DNA of 64,000 bases from Limnephilus marmoratus. Lineage: Eukaryota > Arthropoda > Insecta > Trichoptera > Limnephilidae. Positions within the stretch are counted from its first letter, which is position 1, and each line of letters starts with the position of its first letter. Made by a program: the position numbers and the translations under genes. The stretch is taken from the NCBI GenBank assembly GCA_917880885.1, contig OU862927.1:36545571-36609570 (forward strand), read 5' to 3'. Below the pieces are notes generated by a model. That model was not told the origin of the DNA, searched no databases, and saw nothing but the letters and a program-made list of their open reading frames with translations. Positions 42,470 through 53,874 of the stretch are shown here, one piece after another.

Positions 42470-43935
42470 ATTAAGAAGATGGGGAAAATCTACCGAGAAA
42501 GTACTTACGCTAATTTCGTAATAAATATTGTTCAGCAAAAAGTTGAACAGATTCAAATGTTACGGAAAATCCAAAGATATTGAAATATAAGTAGATGTGC
42601 TATCTGCTGTTTTTCTATGTGGGTCTGCGCTTCCGGGTGTCGCCGATATTGTTTACCAATTAACAAATAAACTAAAAGAACAAATAATTAACGAATAAAC
42701 CAAACGAACGTTAAACTAAATGAACGAATTCTTTCCTTATTCAAAATATATTGTTAACGAATATTAATGCACATTTTCAAAAAATCAACGAAATGAACAA
42801 ATTCTTTTTGTATGAAAACTACGCTAATTAGCGCGTAGTCCAGCGACAGTTGCGCGGACACCATAGCATATCTCTTCTTTATTTGAATATCTTTGGGAAA
42901 ATCTATGTAAGTACCTACGCAAATTTCGGAGGTATTAATGTTCAGTATAATTTAAAAATGGAACAATTTAAATATTGAGGAAGATCTACTAAGAAAGTAC
43001 CTACGCCGGTTTCGTAATATTGTTCAGCATAAAGTGGAACAGGTTCAAATTTTGAGGAAAATCTACTAAGAAAGTACCCACGTCAGTTTCATAATATTGT
43101 TCAGCATAAAATAGAACAGATTCAAATTTTGAGGAAAATCTAATAAGTACCTACTCAAATTTCGTAATATTGTTCAGTATTGAGTGGAACAGATTCAAAT
43201 TTTGAGGAAAATCTAATAAGTACCTACTCAAATTTCGTAATATTGTTCAGTATTGAGTGGAACAGATTCAAATTTTGAGGAAAATCTAATAAGTACCTAC
43301 TCAAATTTCGTAATATTGTTCAGTATAAAGTGGAACTGATTCAAATATTAAGGAAAATCTACCTTCTAAAATTTCGTAATATTGTTCTGTATTAAGTGGA
43401 ACAGTTTCTAATATCAAGGAAAATCTACTAAGAAAGTACCTACACCAGTTTCGTAATATTGTTCTGTATAAAGAGGAACAAATTCAAATTTTAGGGAGAA
43501 TGTACCCAAGGTTCTGAACAAGGTAATAGCTCATTGAGGGGGTATATCGATGATTTGCTAAAAATTCGTGACGTAGTTTGAAGTCCATGTTCCACTGGGA
43601 GATTCGAATTAACTGCTATAGTGCAGTGTTTTACTTCAAGCCACGTCACGCGTTCTAAATTTCGAAAGCGGCCCTATGTGGTTTTTTTTTAAAAGATACG
43701 CGTATGAGCTAACCTTGTTAAACGCATTTTCTATGAACCTTGGATTGTACGTATTAAGAAAGTACCTACCTACGCAATTTTCGTAATATTGCATTCGGAT
43801 TCAAATGTTGAGGAAATTCTACTAAGAAAGTACTTACGCAAAATTTCGTAGCATCGTTCAGTATAAAGTGGAACAGATTCAAATATTAAGGAAAATTTAC
43901 TAAGAAAGTAAGTACACCAAATTAAATTTATTCGC
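42470..43935. repeat. ~71-75-bp satellite-like tandem array
   Basis: Units contain 'gattcaaattttgaggaaaa', 'tctactaagaaagtacctac' and 'tttcgtaatattgttcag'. At least eleven are recognisable; three between about 43135 and 43340 are almost identical (71 bp), the outer ones diverged. Two segments interrupt the array: 42595-42885 and the MITE at 43506-43743. Confidence 0.8.
43506..43743. mobile_element. MITE inside the 71-bp array
   Basis: CCAAGGTTC at the left and GAACCTTGG at the right end; 'aacaaggtaatagctcat' pairs with 'atgagctaaccttgtt', and 'cgtgacgtagtttgaagt' with 'acttcaagccacgtcacg'. The flanks ATGTAC and ATTGTAC resemble a small duplication. It is GC-richer than the array it interrupts. 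Confidence 0.65.
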
Positions 43936-44486
43936 ACATTGGCTGTATCGTCTGCGTAAGTACTGAATTAATTTTAGAAATACCGACAACATATTGAATA
44001 AATCGATTACATTAATATTCAATCTTCTTTGCCCGGTTCTAAAGCACGTTTATGCAAAATATTGTATTAACCGTTCGGTTGCTAAGAACACAACAAAGTA
44101 TGGATTGAACCATACAAATATAATCCTGATCATAAAAACCACGCAGGTAAAAATGGAATTTGATTGAGCATGTAATAAAAATGGTTCTATTAGAAACGAG
44201 ATGATATCATTTTCGAGTAGAATTATTTAGTTGGCGGGCGCGTGAGAACAACCAATTTGGAAATGTTAATTTATAAAGTTAGATTCTTTCAATCAGATTT
44301 TATTCTGTTTTTAGGCACGTATCATAAATTGATTAAATGATTGAGAAAGATTTATGACCCATGTCAGAGGTGGGTAGACATGGGGTTATTGCTGTTACCA
44401 AGCTTGCATTTCTATAAAAAAATTGATTTAATGATTTTTTTTTAAATCACGGGATATTATTATAACTGTGGAATTTGTGAAGAGGG
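43936..44486. other. AT-rich DNA, no feature recognised
   Basis: No coding or repeat signal was recognised. Confidence 0.4.
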
Positions 44487-44489
44487 AAG

Positions 44490-45098
44490 TATTAAGGTGT
44501 AACCCTAAGTGACCAGCTGAGGTATGGGGGCTCCATCGAAGCCAGAGTAAAGTTAGCCTCACAAAAACTGGGCGTACTGTACAGGGCCCGCAGATACTTT
44601 AATAGTACACAACTGCTAACTCTGTACAAATCGCAAGTGCGCCCCACGGTTGAATTTGGCAGCCACCTCAGGTCTGGAGCTCCAAAATACCTGAAAAATA
44701 CCCTCGACTCTGTGCAGAAACGGGCGGTTCGTTTGATAGATTCTCCCATCTTAACAGAAGGATTGCAATCTTTAGAGCACAGGCGTCGGGTGGGAATGCT
44801 ATCCTTGTTCTACCGGTATTACAATGGAAGATGCTCCGAGGAACTAGCGTCATTGATCCTTTCGGCACCGGTGCATAGTCGGGAAACACGCCAAACGCGT
44901 GCCCAACATTTGTACACAGTTGACATTTGTCACATGAGAACGGGTCGTTTCTTCGACTCGTTCTTGTGTTCAACAGCTCGGCTGTGGAATGATTTGCCGG
45001 CCTCTGTGTTTCCTCCTTCCTACAACATGGGTCTCTTCAAGACCAATGTTTATTCCTTCCTCTCCTCAAAAAGACCCTCCACACAGCATCCCAGATGA
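44490..45098 (+). pseudogene. Non-LTR reverse transcriptase, C-terminal ~200 residues
   Basis: This is the coding part of the LINE above. The catalytic RT motifs lie upstream and are missing. The region encodes the thumb/connection part and the conserved 'FYRYYNGRCSEEL...WNDLP..VFP' ending common in Jockey/CR1-type elements. No internal stop. The start is only the truncation point, at an in-frame TAA near 44484. Confidence 0.75.
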
Positions 45099-45102
45099 CA
45101 TA

Positions 45103-45133
45103 GGCCCTGAGGGAAATTATTTTCCTCAGGGCC
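45103..45133 (+). promoter_or_regulatory. Conserved 3' hairpin of LINE and its short partners
   Basis: A perfect 10-bp stem, GGCCCTGAGG pairing with CCTCAGGGCC, with an 11-nt AT-rich loop. Copies at 12424, 16494, 39797 and, degraded, 6135, 12645 and 51770. In stringent-type LINEs the RT recognises a 3' RNA stem-loop; that is the likely role here. Confidence 0.65.
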
Positions 45134-45331
45134 TTCTGTGTGGAGCTAATGTAAAAAAAAAAATTATAAAATATTTGCTTCAGTATCATTGCCCATCAAA
45201 AAATAATGAGAGACTATTGGAAATTTACCTTTCGAACGAACACACTAAGTAAACTTTAAAAATCATCAGATTTAGATCGGTCAAAAATTTTAACAAAAGA
45301 AGAACTACACATTTAAATGCCACCGCAATTT

Positions 45332-45716
45332 CGGCCGCTATGGTCGAGGGGTAAGGTTCTTGAGATACAATTCGAAGGTCGCAGGATCGAATCCAGGCGT
45401 GCGCAAATAAATTTTATTTGAAGTAATTTAAAATAATATTTAGTATATTTGCAGCACGTGCCAGAGTGGAAGATACTCTCAGTATCGCCCTGGTGTAAGA
45501 CCACCATTCATAATTGAAACGTTGCTTGAAATGGCTTTAGCCGTGTTTGGTGACCAGATCTGAATAGCCGGGTACTTCCCCACCTTCCCGATCTCCTTCC
45601 CCCGATTATTCTCAGCCTCACAACATACCCCAATTGAGGATGCAATAGTCTCACTGGCTCCAGACGGGAGCCGCTGGGACTCTTGTGAAAAATTCACATA
45701 AAAAAAATAAAAAAAC
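45332..45716 (+). mobile_element. SINE S1
   Basis: Head 'cggccgctatggtcgagggg' with B box 'caggatcgaatccagg', the 'aaataaattttatttgaa' junction, the body, a slightly mutated palindrome (CCCCAATTGAGG) and an A-rich end. Confidence 0.8.
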
Positions 45717-45858
45717 GTTTTACTTAACTTCCTTTATTTTCAATTACTTAATTTTTTATAACATTTTTTAATGTATCAATACTATTTGCAGTATTTTAAT
45801 TGAAAATTCAAAGGATTATTACATATTGTTGAAAGACATTATTGATAGCTCGTCCTTT

Positions 45859-46262
45859 GAAATATGAAAACACTAGGTATTTTGTAAAAAAAATTCATTT
45901 CTACGTACAAAGTAAAATTTCCTCTGAAATGTAGGTAGGTAGGTACCAGTTTTAAAAACTTATTTATTGACTAATGCATTTTATATTTAATCGCAATTAC
46001 GTCACCAATTCGATTACCGTCACTAAATATGAAATCAATATAAACATTGTCAGACAGTCAACACTTTTTTCAATCGTCTAAAAATAAATAATTGATTTTC
46101 CATTTAATTAAATTGCTTCCTACGCATACAATATCCCAATTTTTTCAGTGTCACGTACGCCTTGAGAAACTTAAACTTAAAACAATTAATCAAATGTCAA
46201 AGATCACCCCTTCTTTTATCGCACGTTATTAATACCCTAGCGTCTGTACGGTGGAAATTTAA
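45859..46262. repeat. 402-bp direct duplication, copy 1
   Basis: It runs from 'aaatatgaaaacactaggt' to 'ctgtacggtggaaatttaa', with copy 2 at 46848-47249. The two differ at only a handful of positions. No TG...CA ends, TSD or frame was seen, so LTRs are not supported. Confidence 0.8.
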
Positions 46263-46847
46263 GAGGGCATAATACGTCATTTTCAAAAAAGATTTTAGAC
46301 GTATTAACTCTTTTCCACAAAAAATTATAAATGGATTTCGAAAGATTGTTCTTTTATCTAGCATTCGTGTAATAAATTTTGAGAATTTTTTTAAAATTTT
46401 TAGTATAATAAGGTTATTCCATAGGTCGTTGGCAGATTTGTTAAATTTTCAAAAAAGATTTTGTATTATACCACACCCATTTCAAATAATATAATCATGC
46501 AGTAAAATAAATCAATACATTATCTAGCAAACGCATGTTTTAGAATTTTAATTTTAGTTAAAAAAAAACCATTAAAAAATATATGTACGTACATGTGTTT
46601 CTTAACGAAAATTGGTCCATTTGTGTATTTATTTGCGCACTTACAACCTAATATATTTCAGATTTTTTTAACATTTTTAATTAAATTAAAGCTAATTTGG
46701 ATTGAAATAAATTCGATATTTAGTTATAATTTAAAAAAGCTGGTACGGAGAATAATTAATCTTTCTCATTGTAACCGCCCTGCACGATCGTAAGAACAAC
46801 TTTCGACGAAATGTGGATTTTCGTCCGCTGGCTGGTCAAACGCTCTT

Positions 46848-47249
46848 AAATATGAAACCACTAGGTATTTTGTAAAAAAAAACATTCCTACCTACAAAGT
46901 AAAATTTCCTCTGAAATGTAGGTACGTAGGTACCAGTTTTAAAAAATTATTTATTGACTAATGCATTTTATATTTAATCGCAATTACGTCACCAATTCGA
47001 TTACCGTCACTAAATATGAAATCAATATAAACATTGTCAGACAGTCAACACTTTTTTCAATCGTCTAAAAATAAATAATTGATTTTCCATTTAATTAAAT
47101 TGCTTCCTATGCATACAATGTCCTATTTTTTTCAGTGTCACGTACGCCTTGAGAAACTTAAACTTAAAACATTTAATCAAATGTCAAAGATCACCCCTTC
47201 TTTTATCGGACGTTATTAATAACCTAGCGTCTGTACGGTGGAAATTTAA
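46848..47249. repeat. 402-bp direct duplication, copy 2
   Basis: Same orientation as copy 1, 989 bp downstream. The ~585 bp between includes, at 46740-46830, a minus-oriented relative of the 95-bp repeat at 58960/59501 ('tacggagaataattaatc'). Confidence 0.8.
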
Positions 47250-47324
47250 TAATCCGACTTTGCGGCTTACGCAAAACCGTTTCCGTACGTGGAGTTAGTT
47301 ACAAATCAACTTTTGTAATAAACT

Positions 47325-47700
47325 GAATTAAATCAGTGCCAAAATATGGCGCCACTTACGTTAACAGATAGCGCGAGGAGCGTCGGCTGGCAGGCGTAAG
47401 TAGATACTATTGGATTCGTACTTCGTCGACGGAGTGGTGGATGGTATGGTATAATGATTTTATTATTGTAAAAGGAAGTTTACCAATACCAAGTTTTCGT
47501 CTATATACTATATATGACGTCACGGTTACTTTGTCCCGGTGACTAGCTATCACTGGATCCGAGGAACCGGCTATTTTTGGAACCAGCTCCTATCGGATTT
47601 ATAAAATTGTCACAAACACTCAAATTGGGCGAAGCCGAACCAAAAGCCGCCCGTAGGTCCTAGCAGCATAAACCTGCGGAGCAGGTTTTTAGCTGCTATC
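47325..47700 (+). repeat. Family R repeat, copy 3
   Basis: It contains 'atggcgccacttacgttaac', 'atatatgacgtcacggtt', 'gtgactagctatcactgga' and the GC-rich tail with 'ggtcctagcagcataaacc'. Confidence 0.65.
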
Positions 47701-47973
47701 ATCAAACAGTATTAATAGCCTTTTGTCTGTCGCACACACCCGATTCACAAATAGATACAAACGGAAGTGCTGCCATCTATATTATTAATACGCTAAAAAA
47801 ACTACTCTTGTAATTCAGTTTCGAATTCAAGAATTCGTCAAAGGACGGGCCCCACTTACGTTAGCAGGTCGCATGAGGACGTGCCTCCCTAGGTATAAGT
47901 ATTACGTATTTATAAAATTTAAGTCTCCGGATATGGAAAGATTGACGGTAATACTTAGAGTTGTGAATATTAC

Positions 47974-48495
47974 GGTGACCCGACAATTCGTCCTGCGACA
48001 ATTCATCCGGCGACAGTTCATCCTGCGACAGTTCACCTGGCCGACAGTTCATCCTGCCGACAGTTCATCCTGCCGACAGTTCATCCCGCCGACAATTCAT
48101 CCGGCGACAATTCATCCTGCCTGATAATTTAGAAGATTTTTATTAAGTAAGTATGCAAAGAGGATATACGGCCGTACAACCAAAATCGATATACTTATAT
48201 CTGAAGGCATCTTGAGTGGAAATCCGCTGTAAAAATATTTTTACTAACAATAATTTCTTCTCTCCGAAGAAGCATGCGTGAATAACAAAATACGACATAC
48301 TTACACTTATGGGTTGTACTTATAGGTTAGGTTAGGTTAGGTGAGGTTAGGTTAGGTTGAATTGTCAGGATGAATTGTCACCGGATGAATTGTCGGCGGG
48401 ATGAACTGTCGGCAGGATGAACTGTCGGCCGGATGAACTGTCGCAGGATGAACTGTCGCCGGATGAATTGTCGCAGGATGAACTGTCATGGAACC
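47974..48495. mobile_element. Foldback element (GGTNNC family) copy 2 with 9-bp TSD
   Basis: Termini GGTGACCCGACAATTCG and GACAGTTCAT... / ...GGAACC. Perfect TSD GAATATTAC at 47965-47973 and 48496-48504. The arms are arrays of 'cgacagttcatcctgcc'-type units, very close to copy 1 (19805-20632). The interior has 'ggatatacggccgtacaacc' once and a (TTAGG)n tract (48323-48358). Compared with copy 1 it lacks the SINE and the inverted match of the 'ggatatacggccg' block. Confidence 0.85.
48323..48358 (+). repeat. Interstitial (TTAGG)n tract in foldback copy 2
   Basis: Seven TTAGG-like units including one variant (TGAGG), just before the right arm. Confidence 0.8.
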
Positions 48496-48627
48496 GAATA
48501 TTACATATGACATCATTTCCTGTCGCGGTTACTTGGTCCCGGTGACTAGCTGTCACTGGATCACAGTGGATCCGAGGAAACGGCTATTTTTGTAACCAGT
48601 TTCTATCGGGTTTATAAAATGGTCACC

Positions 48628-50207
48628 AACACTAATTATACATTATTCCCTCTATTGACAGTTGTTGATAACTTTTCGTTATTATTAAAAGATATTTGAT
48701 CACGGTAGATAAAGAAAATAAAGTATGAATTGTACTTATGTTAGGTTAGGATGCTTTAATGTGTAATATCGTAAGTAACAGATTATGTTGGGTCATGTTA
48801 AGAGTCTTAAGATGTCTTCGTCTTCGTCTTCGCTTCGTCTTCGCTTCGTCTTAACTTAAGACGAAGCTATCAGTGAAACCAATATGTTCGATTAATCTTT
48901 ACTACGAATTGGTTTACATTATGATAACAAAAAAATATGTTTTGGATAAAGTGAAGATTTTCCTATCGTTTCGCTCGAGTCGAATTAAAATACAATTTAA
49001 TTACTTAATGTAAAATGTAAGCGTAAACTATTGAATAATGTATTTTTAATTAGAAAAACATGAACGTGTATACACAAGAAACAACTTTAAAAAATACTGT
49101 TTCATGGCCAAAATTATTGGTGACAGTTTTCCTTAAGTTTTATTATTTCATATAAAATTATCACGAAGTAAATAAAAACTACTTTTGCGTTTAAATCGCA
49201 CATTTTTAGACTCAGTTTGCCAAGCGATTTTTACGCCTATTACCTCTGTATTCGTGGTGATATAAGAAGCAATAGAAGAATAGACATATTTTTAGCTTGT
49301 GTATTCTACTAAGTTCAAATTGACCTTGAAAAAAATCACATCTTTGCGATTCTTTTAAAGACATAAAGAAACCACCCCTTAATTAAATACAATTCTTAAT
49401 GTTCTCAAAAGTTGTCTTGACAGAAGCAAATTCCCGTGATATCTTGAACGAAACCATTCCTTTGTTAAGAACATTATGAACTAAATATACAATTTGGCTG
49501 TCCTGAAACGGGTATTCTGCCCAGTTGGACAGACAAAATATCACATTGTAATGTATTGTAATATGCATGCATATGTAAATAAATAAAAGTGGAAATTACT
49601 TCAGCAACGACGGAGGACCGACCAAGCAGAGGATTGTACCCGCGACACCTGAGTTGGAACTCGTCGTATTTATTTATTGTTATTAAGTTTATTTTGTAGA
49701 ACTCCATTTTAATTTTTAATTTATTTTATATATTTAATAATATTATTATTCAATGTATAAAAACAGTTTATTATAAACAAGTTCTGCTTCTGCTTCGTAA
49801 TTATTATTAAGAGTTACAGCTGTTTCACCCTCTGAAGGCATTATCAAACTGTGGTTGTTACCACCTACAGACGATGTATTTATATCATTTCTAGACAGGT
49901 ACTTATGATGACAAAATGAATAGCTTTTAATTATTATTACCTGTGCCCCTAAACTAAGCTAAACTAAGTAAAATGACTGAAATATTAATGGTTAAGTTTC
50001 CCAATTACTGGATTGTTTAAATTTGACTGAAGGTCGTATTTGTTCACTTCGTTCACATTCGTCGTATTTGTTCACTCGGCTACAAAACGGTATGTAAGGT
50101 TAGTTAAGGTTACACGGACACAGTCGTGAGAGAAAGAAAAGTAGAGGAAGTAACCAAATATGGAATACCGGCATTTCTCTTAAACAAATACGTGATTGTC
50201 TATCTCT
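48628..50207. other. AT-rich DNA, no gene recognised
   Basis: A (TCTTCG)n-like microsatellite lies at 48815-48850 followed by a short inverted match ('ttaacttaagacgaag'). About 50038-50090 repeats 'gtcgtatttgttcac'. Frames of 61-77 codons near 49400-49700 have no recognisable domain. Confidence 0.4.
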
Positions 50208-50486
50208 TTCAATTTGGGAGGCGGGTATGTGTACCGCCGCCTTGGGAACCGTTTATTGGATAACCATAAACCTTTGCCATAGGTCACCCCAAGTGGTTCG
50301 CTACGTTTGGTGATTTAGCAGGGGTGAGGTTTGTGAACATGGGGTGAGGTTTGTCTGGGTCTTGGCGTCTGTCTGCCCACCAGCTGCATGGCAGGCCGGA
50401 TCGGGAGAGAATGGTTGAGGAAGTCCCCTTGAGTTCTCCAGCCGAACTCTCTATTAGCATCGACTTGCACCGCAATGGGAGGGATT
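50208..50486 (+). mobile_element. Hairpin-tail family element, 3'-truncated
   Basis: Head 'tttgggaggcgggtatgtg', core and middle section 'ctgcccaccagctgcatgg' present; it ends at 'gcaccgcaatgggagg' without the tail. Confidence 0.7.
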
Positions 50487-51024
50487 GTTCGATAGATTTC
50501 GTTTTTGAGAAATTACGGTACTCATAATTAATAAATATAATATAAGACAGTTACTATGTTTTTGATTTTTAATATTTGTTGTTTGACGGTATTCCATATT
50601 TGGTTACTTTCCTCTTTGAATAATTCACACTTAGGTCAACATTTCTATAGACCGGTAGTATCGATTAAAAACCTTCGAATTAATCAATTTTCTGTCAACA
50701 AACAGGCGGTTGAATTCGAACAAAGACCGACGATGATAATTATTGTTCGATTAAAGTCAGTTTAAATTTGAATAAAGAATAAACCGATCGACAATGGCGG
50801 GAGCGCGTTTAATTAAATTAATTCAACGATGAAAGAGCAAATTAAATGGCGTGCTTCATTGGGTATAATTAAGTAGGTGAGTTTAATTAATTTGTTGTAA
50901 ATTTAATAGATCGGTTCGTTTGAGTGACTTGTTCTTGTGTTCAGCAGTTCGGCTGAGGGTGGATGTGGTTTGTTGGATTTTGTATTTCACTCCATAAATC
51001 ATCTTTTAAATCTATTTTTGTTGA
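50487..51024. other. AT-rich DNA with a LINE scrap
   Basis: 50926-50957 ('gacttgttcttgtgttcagc') matches the LINE coding region near 44950. Nothing else was recognised. Confidence 0.4.
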
Positions 51025-51090
51025 AATCCGATTTGGGAGGCGGGTTTGGTATCGCCGCCTGGTAACCATCATTGGATAACCAACAGTGGA
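51025..51090 (+). mobile_element. Hairpin-tail family head, separated from its body
   Basis: 'tttgggaggcgggtttgg' to 'ggataaccaaca'. The matching body starts at 51538. The ~445 bp between is moderately GC-rich, of unknown origin, and may be an insertion. Confidence 0.55.
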
Positions 51091-51537
51091 GGTTATCCAT
51101 CACATACCCGCCCTGGTAAAAGTAACAGATGGTTACTCCTTCAAGGCTCTCGCAAGGACTCTGCATAGTCGTTAGAAACCAGTATGCAAAATGCTAATAA
51201 TATAAATCAAGTCAGGGATAAACTAATTAAAAAAAGATAACAGATAAACATAAAAGGCGGCTGCTCGCAGGGTAATGGCATCTTGCGTATGCTGCAAGCA
51301 TCTGCAAGAGAAGATAATGAAAACAAGTATTGTGATATGAAGAACGCTTGTGTCGGGTGGGATACCTCTCTCGTCATCTGGCAGTACCAGCCAGAATGTG
51401 TATGGTGATCGGTATGCCGTGAATGAATCTCAACGTCCGCGCCCTTTAGCCGGTTTCTCGGTTGTGCCTTGACGATAGTAAGTGGGAAGTAGGGGAACGT
51501 ACCCGAAGACCCTAAATGACCCTGGATAAAAAAGTCA
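51091..51537. other. Possible insertion of unknown origin in a hairpin-tail element
   Basis: The segment has no frame, TIR or repeat partner that I could recognise. Its composition differs from the AT-rich surroundings. Confidence 0.4.
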
Positions 51538-51828
51538 GCCTGCCACAGGTCACCTCGAGTGTTTAGATACGTTTGGTGACTTAGCAGGGGTGCCCTGGTT
51601 CATGGAATGAGGATTCCGCAGTGGCAAGGATGGATTCATACATCCGTCACTCCTAGAGATACTGACCCCACGATTCCTACCCACCCTCATACCCTTTTAA
51701 TTCGCAGATCTTTTTCTCCCCTTCTTTTTCTTAAAAAAACTCTCGACACAGCATATCCAAAGATGACACAGTCCTCGAGGTAAATTATTTTCCTTAAGAC
51801 CTCTCGCGTAATGTAAAAAAAACTAATA
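51538..51828 (+). mobile_element. Hairpin-tail family element, body and tail
   Basis: It contains 'cctgccacaggtcacctcga', 'ggtgacttagcaggggtgcc', the tail and a degraded hairpin (about 51770-51805), ending 'cgtaatgtaaaaaaa'. Confidence 0.7.
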
Positions 51829-53095
51829 AAATGTTAGTTGTCAAGATTCACCTTCGGGAATTTAGACAAAAGAAATATACATTTTCAATACAGAATTAGG
51901 TATGTACTTTATCACACGTCTGAATTCTTGACACAATCAGTTCCAATTTTGAAAATGACATTAAATTTCGAAGTAAATCTGAATTCACAGATCCGTAATT
52001 ACAATCATTCACAGAGAGACCCGAAATTGGTATTTTATATATATTTTTTAAATACGAATATACTTTTAACTAGTACACTGACACTACCACAAAAAACTTT
52101 TAGTTAGAAAAGCAAAAAACAATTTAATAATCTACTAATGTTTCTGAATTCTCTACTAATCAATTGTCTGAGAACAGACTTTATTTATAGTCGAGTTGTT
52201 ATGCAACGTTTTTTTCATGTGGTTCGTGTGACTGTTAAATAATGACCTGTACTCGGGTTGGGGACAAGTGAAGGTGGGTGGAGTAGACCCATAATGGACC
52301 TGTAGACCTACTGTACACCTGAGCTGATGTGGAATTGTTCAGACACTGTAGACCAGCGTTGCTCTGGTCAAAATATAGAAACTGTCTAGCAAAGTTTTTA
52401 AAAATCCCTAGATTTGTCAAATACCCTCTCTCTATTTTCTCTCGATTTCTCTCCAGATTTGTTAAAAACTACCTTTTTATACTTGGATCTCTCTCTCTCT
52501 CTGTAAGATCTTAGATCTAAAACCACGCGTGGTTGTGGTTTGACTCTCGGTACAGACGAATCACACAGCGTCGTCGAAGGTCACTGTTCACGCGGTCCAT
52601 TTTAATTTCAAGATCACAGCTCGGTGTTTTGGCAGGGGCAAATTGGATGATGATTTATCGTGCTATTAAATATGTTCTGGTATAAATTGAGTGAGGATAT
52701 CCGCGGCCGCGGCGCAGCGGTTTAGGCGATGATTCGGGTGCGGATGTTGCAGAATCGGAATCAGTCAGAGTTACAGTGTGATACTGCATGGAAATATAAA
52801 TAATTTAAGTATTGTAGTAGATCTAATTATTTCAAGCAATTTCGAATACTATCTCTTTCCCGCATCGCTTCGTCCTTTATTAATTGAGGACGAGAGATGC
52901 TATTGCTTAAGATGCTACGGATGTCACTGCTGGGATGTCATGTGGAACCTCGAGAAGCAAAGTTGCCTTCCGGGTCTGTCCGCGCATCTTCAAGGGAAAA
53001 AATCTCTGGCAGGTCTGACATGCATTCAGCTAACCCGGAGTGAATAATACTCGTAATCCTTTTGTTAAAAGGTTTCTTCTTTTTCTTCTTGTGCC
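51829..53095. other. Intergenic DNA, no gene recognised
   Basis: Short frames at 51838-52107 and 52778-53047 have no recognisable domain. A CT-rich stretch lies at 52425-52505 and a GC-rich patch at 52700-52725. Confidence 0.4.
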
Positions 53096-53103
53096 TTGTC
53101 TGT

Positions 53104-53448
53104 TCAACGGACGTTGGCTATCATGTTGGCTATGCGGACTTTGTTTACTGCGGCCCGGAACAGCTCTACGGTAGACTGGCCAAACCACTGTCTCAGGTTT
53201 TTCAACCACGAGGTTCTCCTTCTTCCAGGGCCCCGTCTTCCGGTAATCTTTCCCTGCATTATGAGATGCAAGATCTATTACTTCTCTTGATGTCTCATCA
53301 CGTGTTCAAGATATTGAAGTTTTCGGATTTTTATAGTTTTAATTACTTCCTTATTTTTATTCAGCCGAACCATAACATCTTTATTCGTAACCCTGTCCAT
53401 TCGGCTTATTTTAAGTATTCTTCTGAAGATCCACATCTCGAATGCCAT
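53104..53448 (-). pseudogene. LINE RT C-terminal relic (frameshifted)
   Basis: Minus strand from 53448: MAFEMWIFRRILKI, RVTNKDVMVRLNK and a KIRKLQYLEHVMRH block. After a frameshift/stop near 53277 it continues as ITGRRGPGRRRTSWLKNLRQ, FRAAVNKVRIANMIANVR and a stop at 53104. This order is the very common insect endonuclease-reverse transcriptase C-terminus. The plus-strand frame of 135 codons over the same bases is its shadow. Confidence 0.75.
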
Positions 53449-53640
53449 CTAAAAGGTTTAACGAGTTAAATTAGTTTCTTTTGGGCTAAGTACCCATAAA
53501 GTAACTGCAATGTTTGTACTGTTTTACTATTATTGATTGTACCTACTTCAAATAATTGTGTTTACCGTAAAGTAATTGTGAATTTTATTTAATTACCACC
53601 GCTACAGTATTGAATTTAGCTACTAGGAGATCACAAGGGA

Positions 53641-53770
53641 GTGATATTGGAGTGGATATCAAATCTGATGTATGGCTATGAGGCATGGAACTGGCAAAGG
53701 AAGGATGAAAGTAGACAGAATGCTGTAGAAATGAGACGTCTTAGGGCAGGGGTAGGCAGACTTTCAAGTG
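53641..53770 (+). pseudogene. RTE-type RT fragment
   Basis: The frame reads LMYGYEAWNWQRKDESRQNA and EMRRLR, matching the 'YGsEaWxwxkxxexRxnaxEMRxLR' region before the C-terminus of RTE-type ORFs. The similarity is lost after about 53770. Confidence 0.65.
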
Positions 53771-53874
53771 AGAAGAGACAAATAGCTAAGTCGATCGTCC
53801 AATTGATCAGTCAGATCCAAATTCTAAGTTTTGAGAAATTGAGGAAAGCAATTTTCGAATGCTCACCATAAATC

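Larger units (their letters stand above)
44487..45163 (+). mobile_element. Hairpin-tailed LINE, 3' end (5'-truncated)
   Basis: It codes, in one open frame from about 44490 to 45098, for the end of a non-LTR reverse transcriptase ORF: LSDQLRYGGSIEAR, LYKSQVRPTVEFGSH, QKRAVRLID, HRRRVGMLSLFYRYYNGRCSEE and RLWNDLPASVFPPSYN. A 65-bp 3' UTR follows with an 10-bp-stem hairpin GGCCCTGAGG...CCTCAGGGCC (45103-45133), 'gtgtggagctaatgt' and an A-run. The last ~110 bp is the tail shared by the hairpin-tail short elements. The protein part is uninterrupted, so the insertion looks fairly young. Confidence 0.8.
47805..48627 (+). repeat. Family R repeat, copy 4, split by a foldback element
   Basis: The left part ends at 'gttgtgaatattac' (47973) and the right part resumes at 'gaatattacatatgacatc' (48496). 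Other copies read straight through 'tatattacatatgacgtca', so the insertion site is clear. Confidence 0.75.

Noticed and set aside
43506..43743. The CCAAGGTTC...GAACCTTGG element as a member of the GGTNNC foldback family
   Set aside because: The termini only look similar. It lacks repeated arm units and a 9-bp duplication.
45859..47249. Pair of LTRs around an internal region
   Set aside because: The copies lack TG/CA ends and TSD, and the ~585 bp between shows no primer site or coding sequence.
52695..52765. tRNA-like A box near 'ggcgcagcggtttaggcg'
   Set aside because: No B box at the right distance and no related copy seen.
53062..53469. 135-codon plus-strand frame as a secreted or membrane protein
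   Set aside because: The opposite strand carries a clear LINE reverse transcriptase C-terminus; this frame is its shadow.
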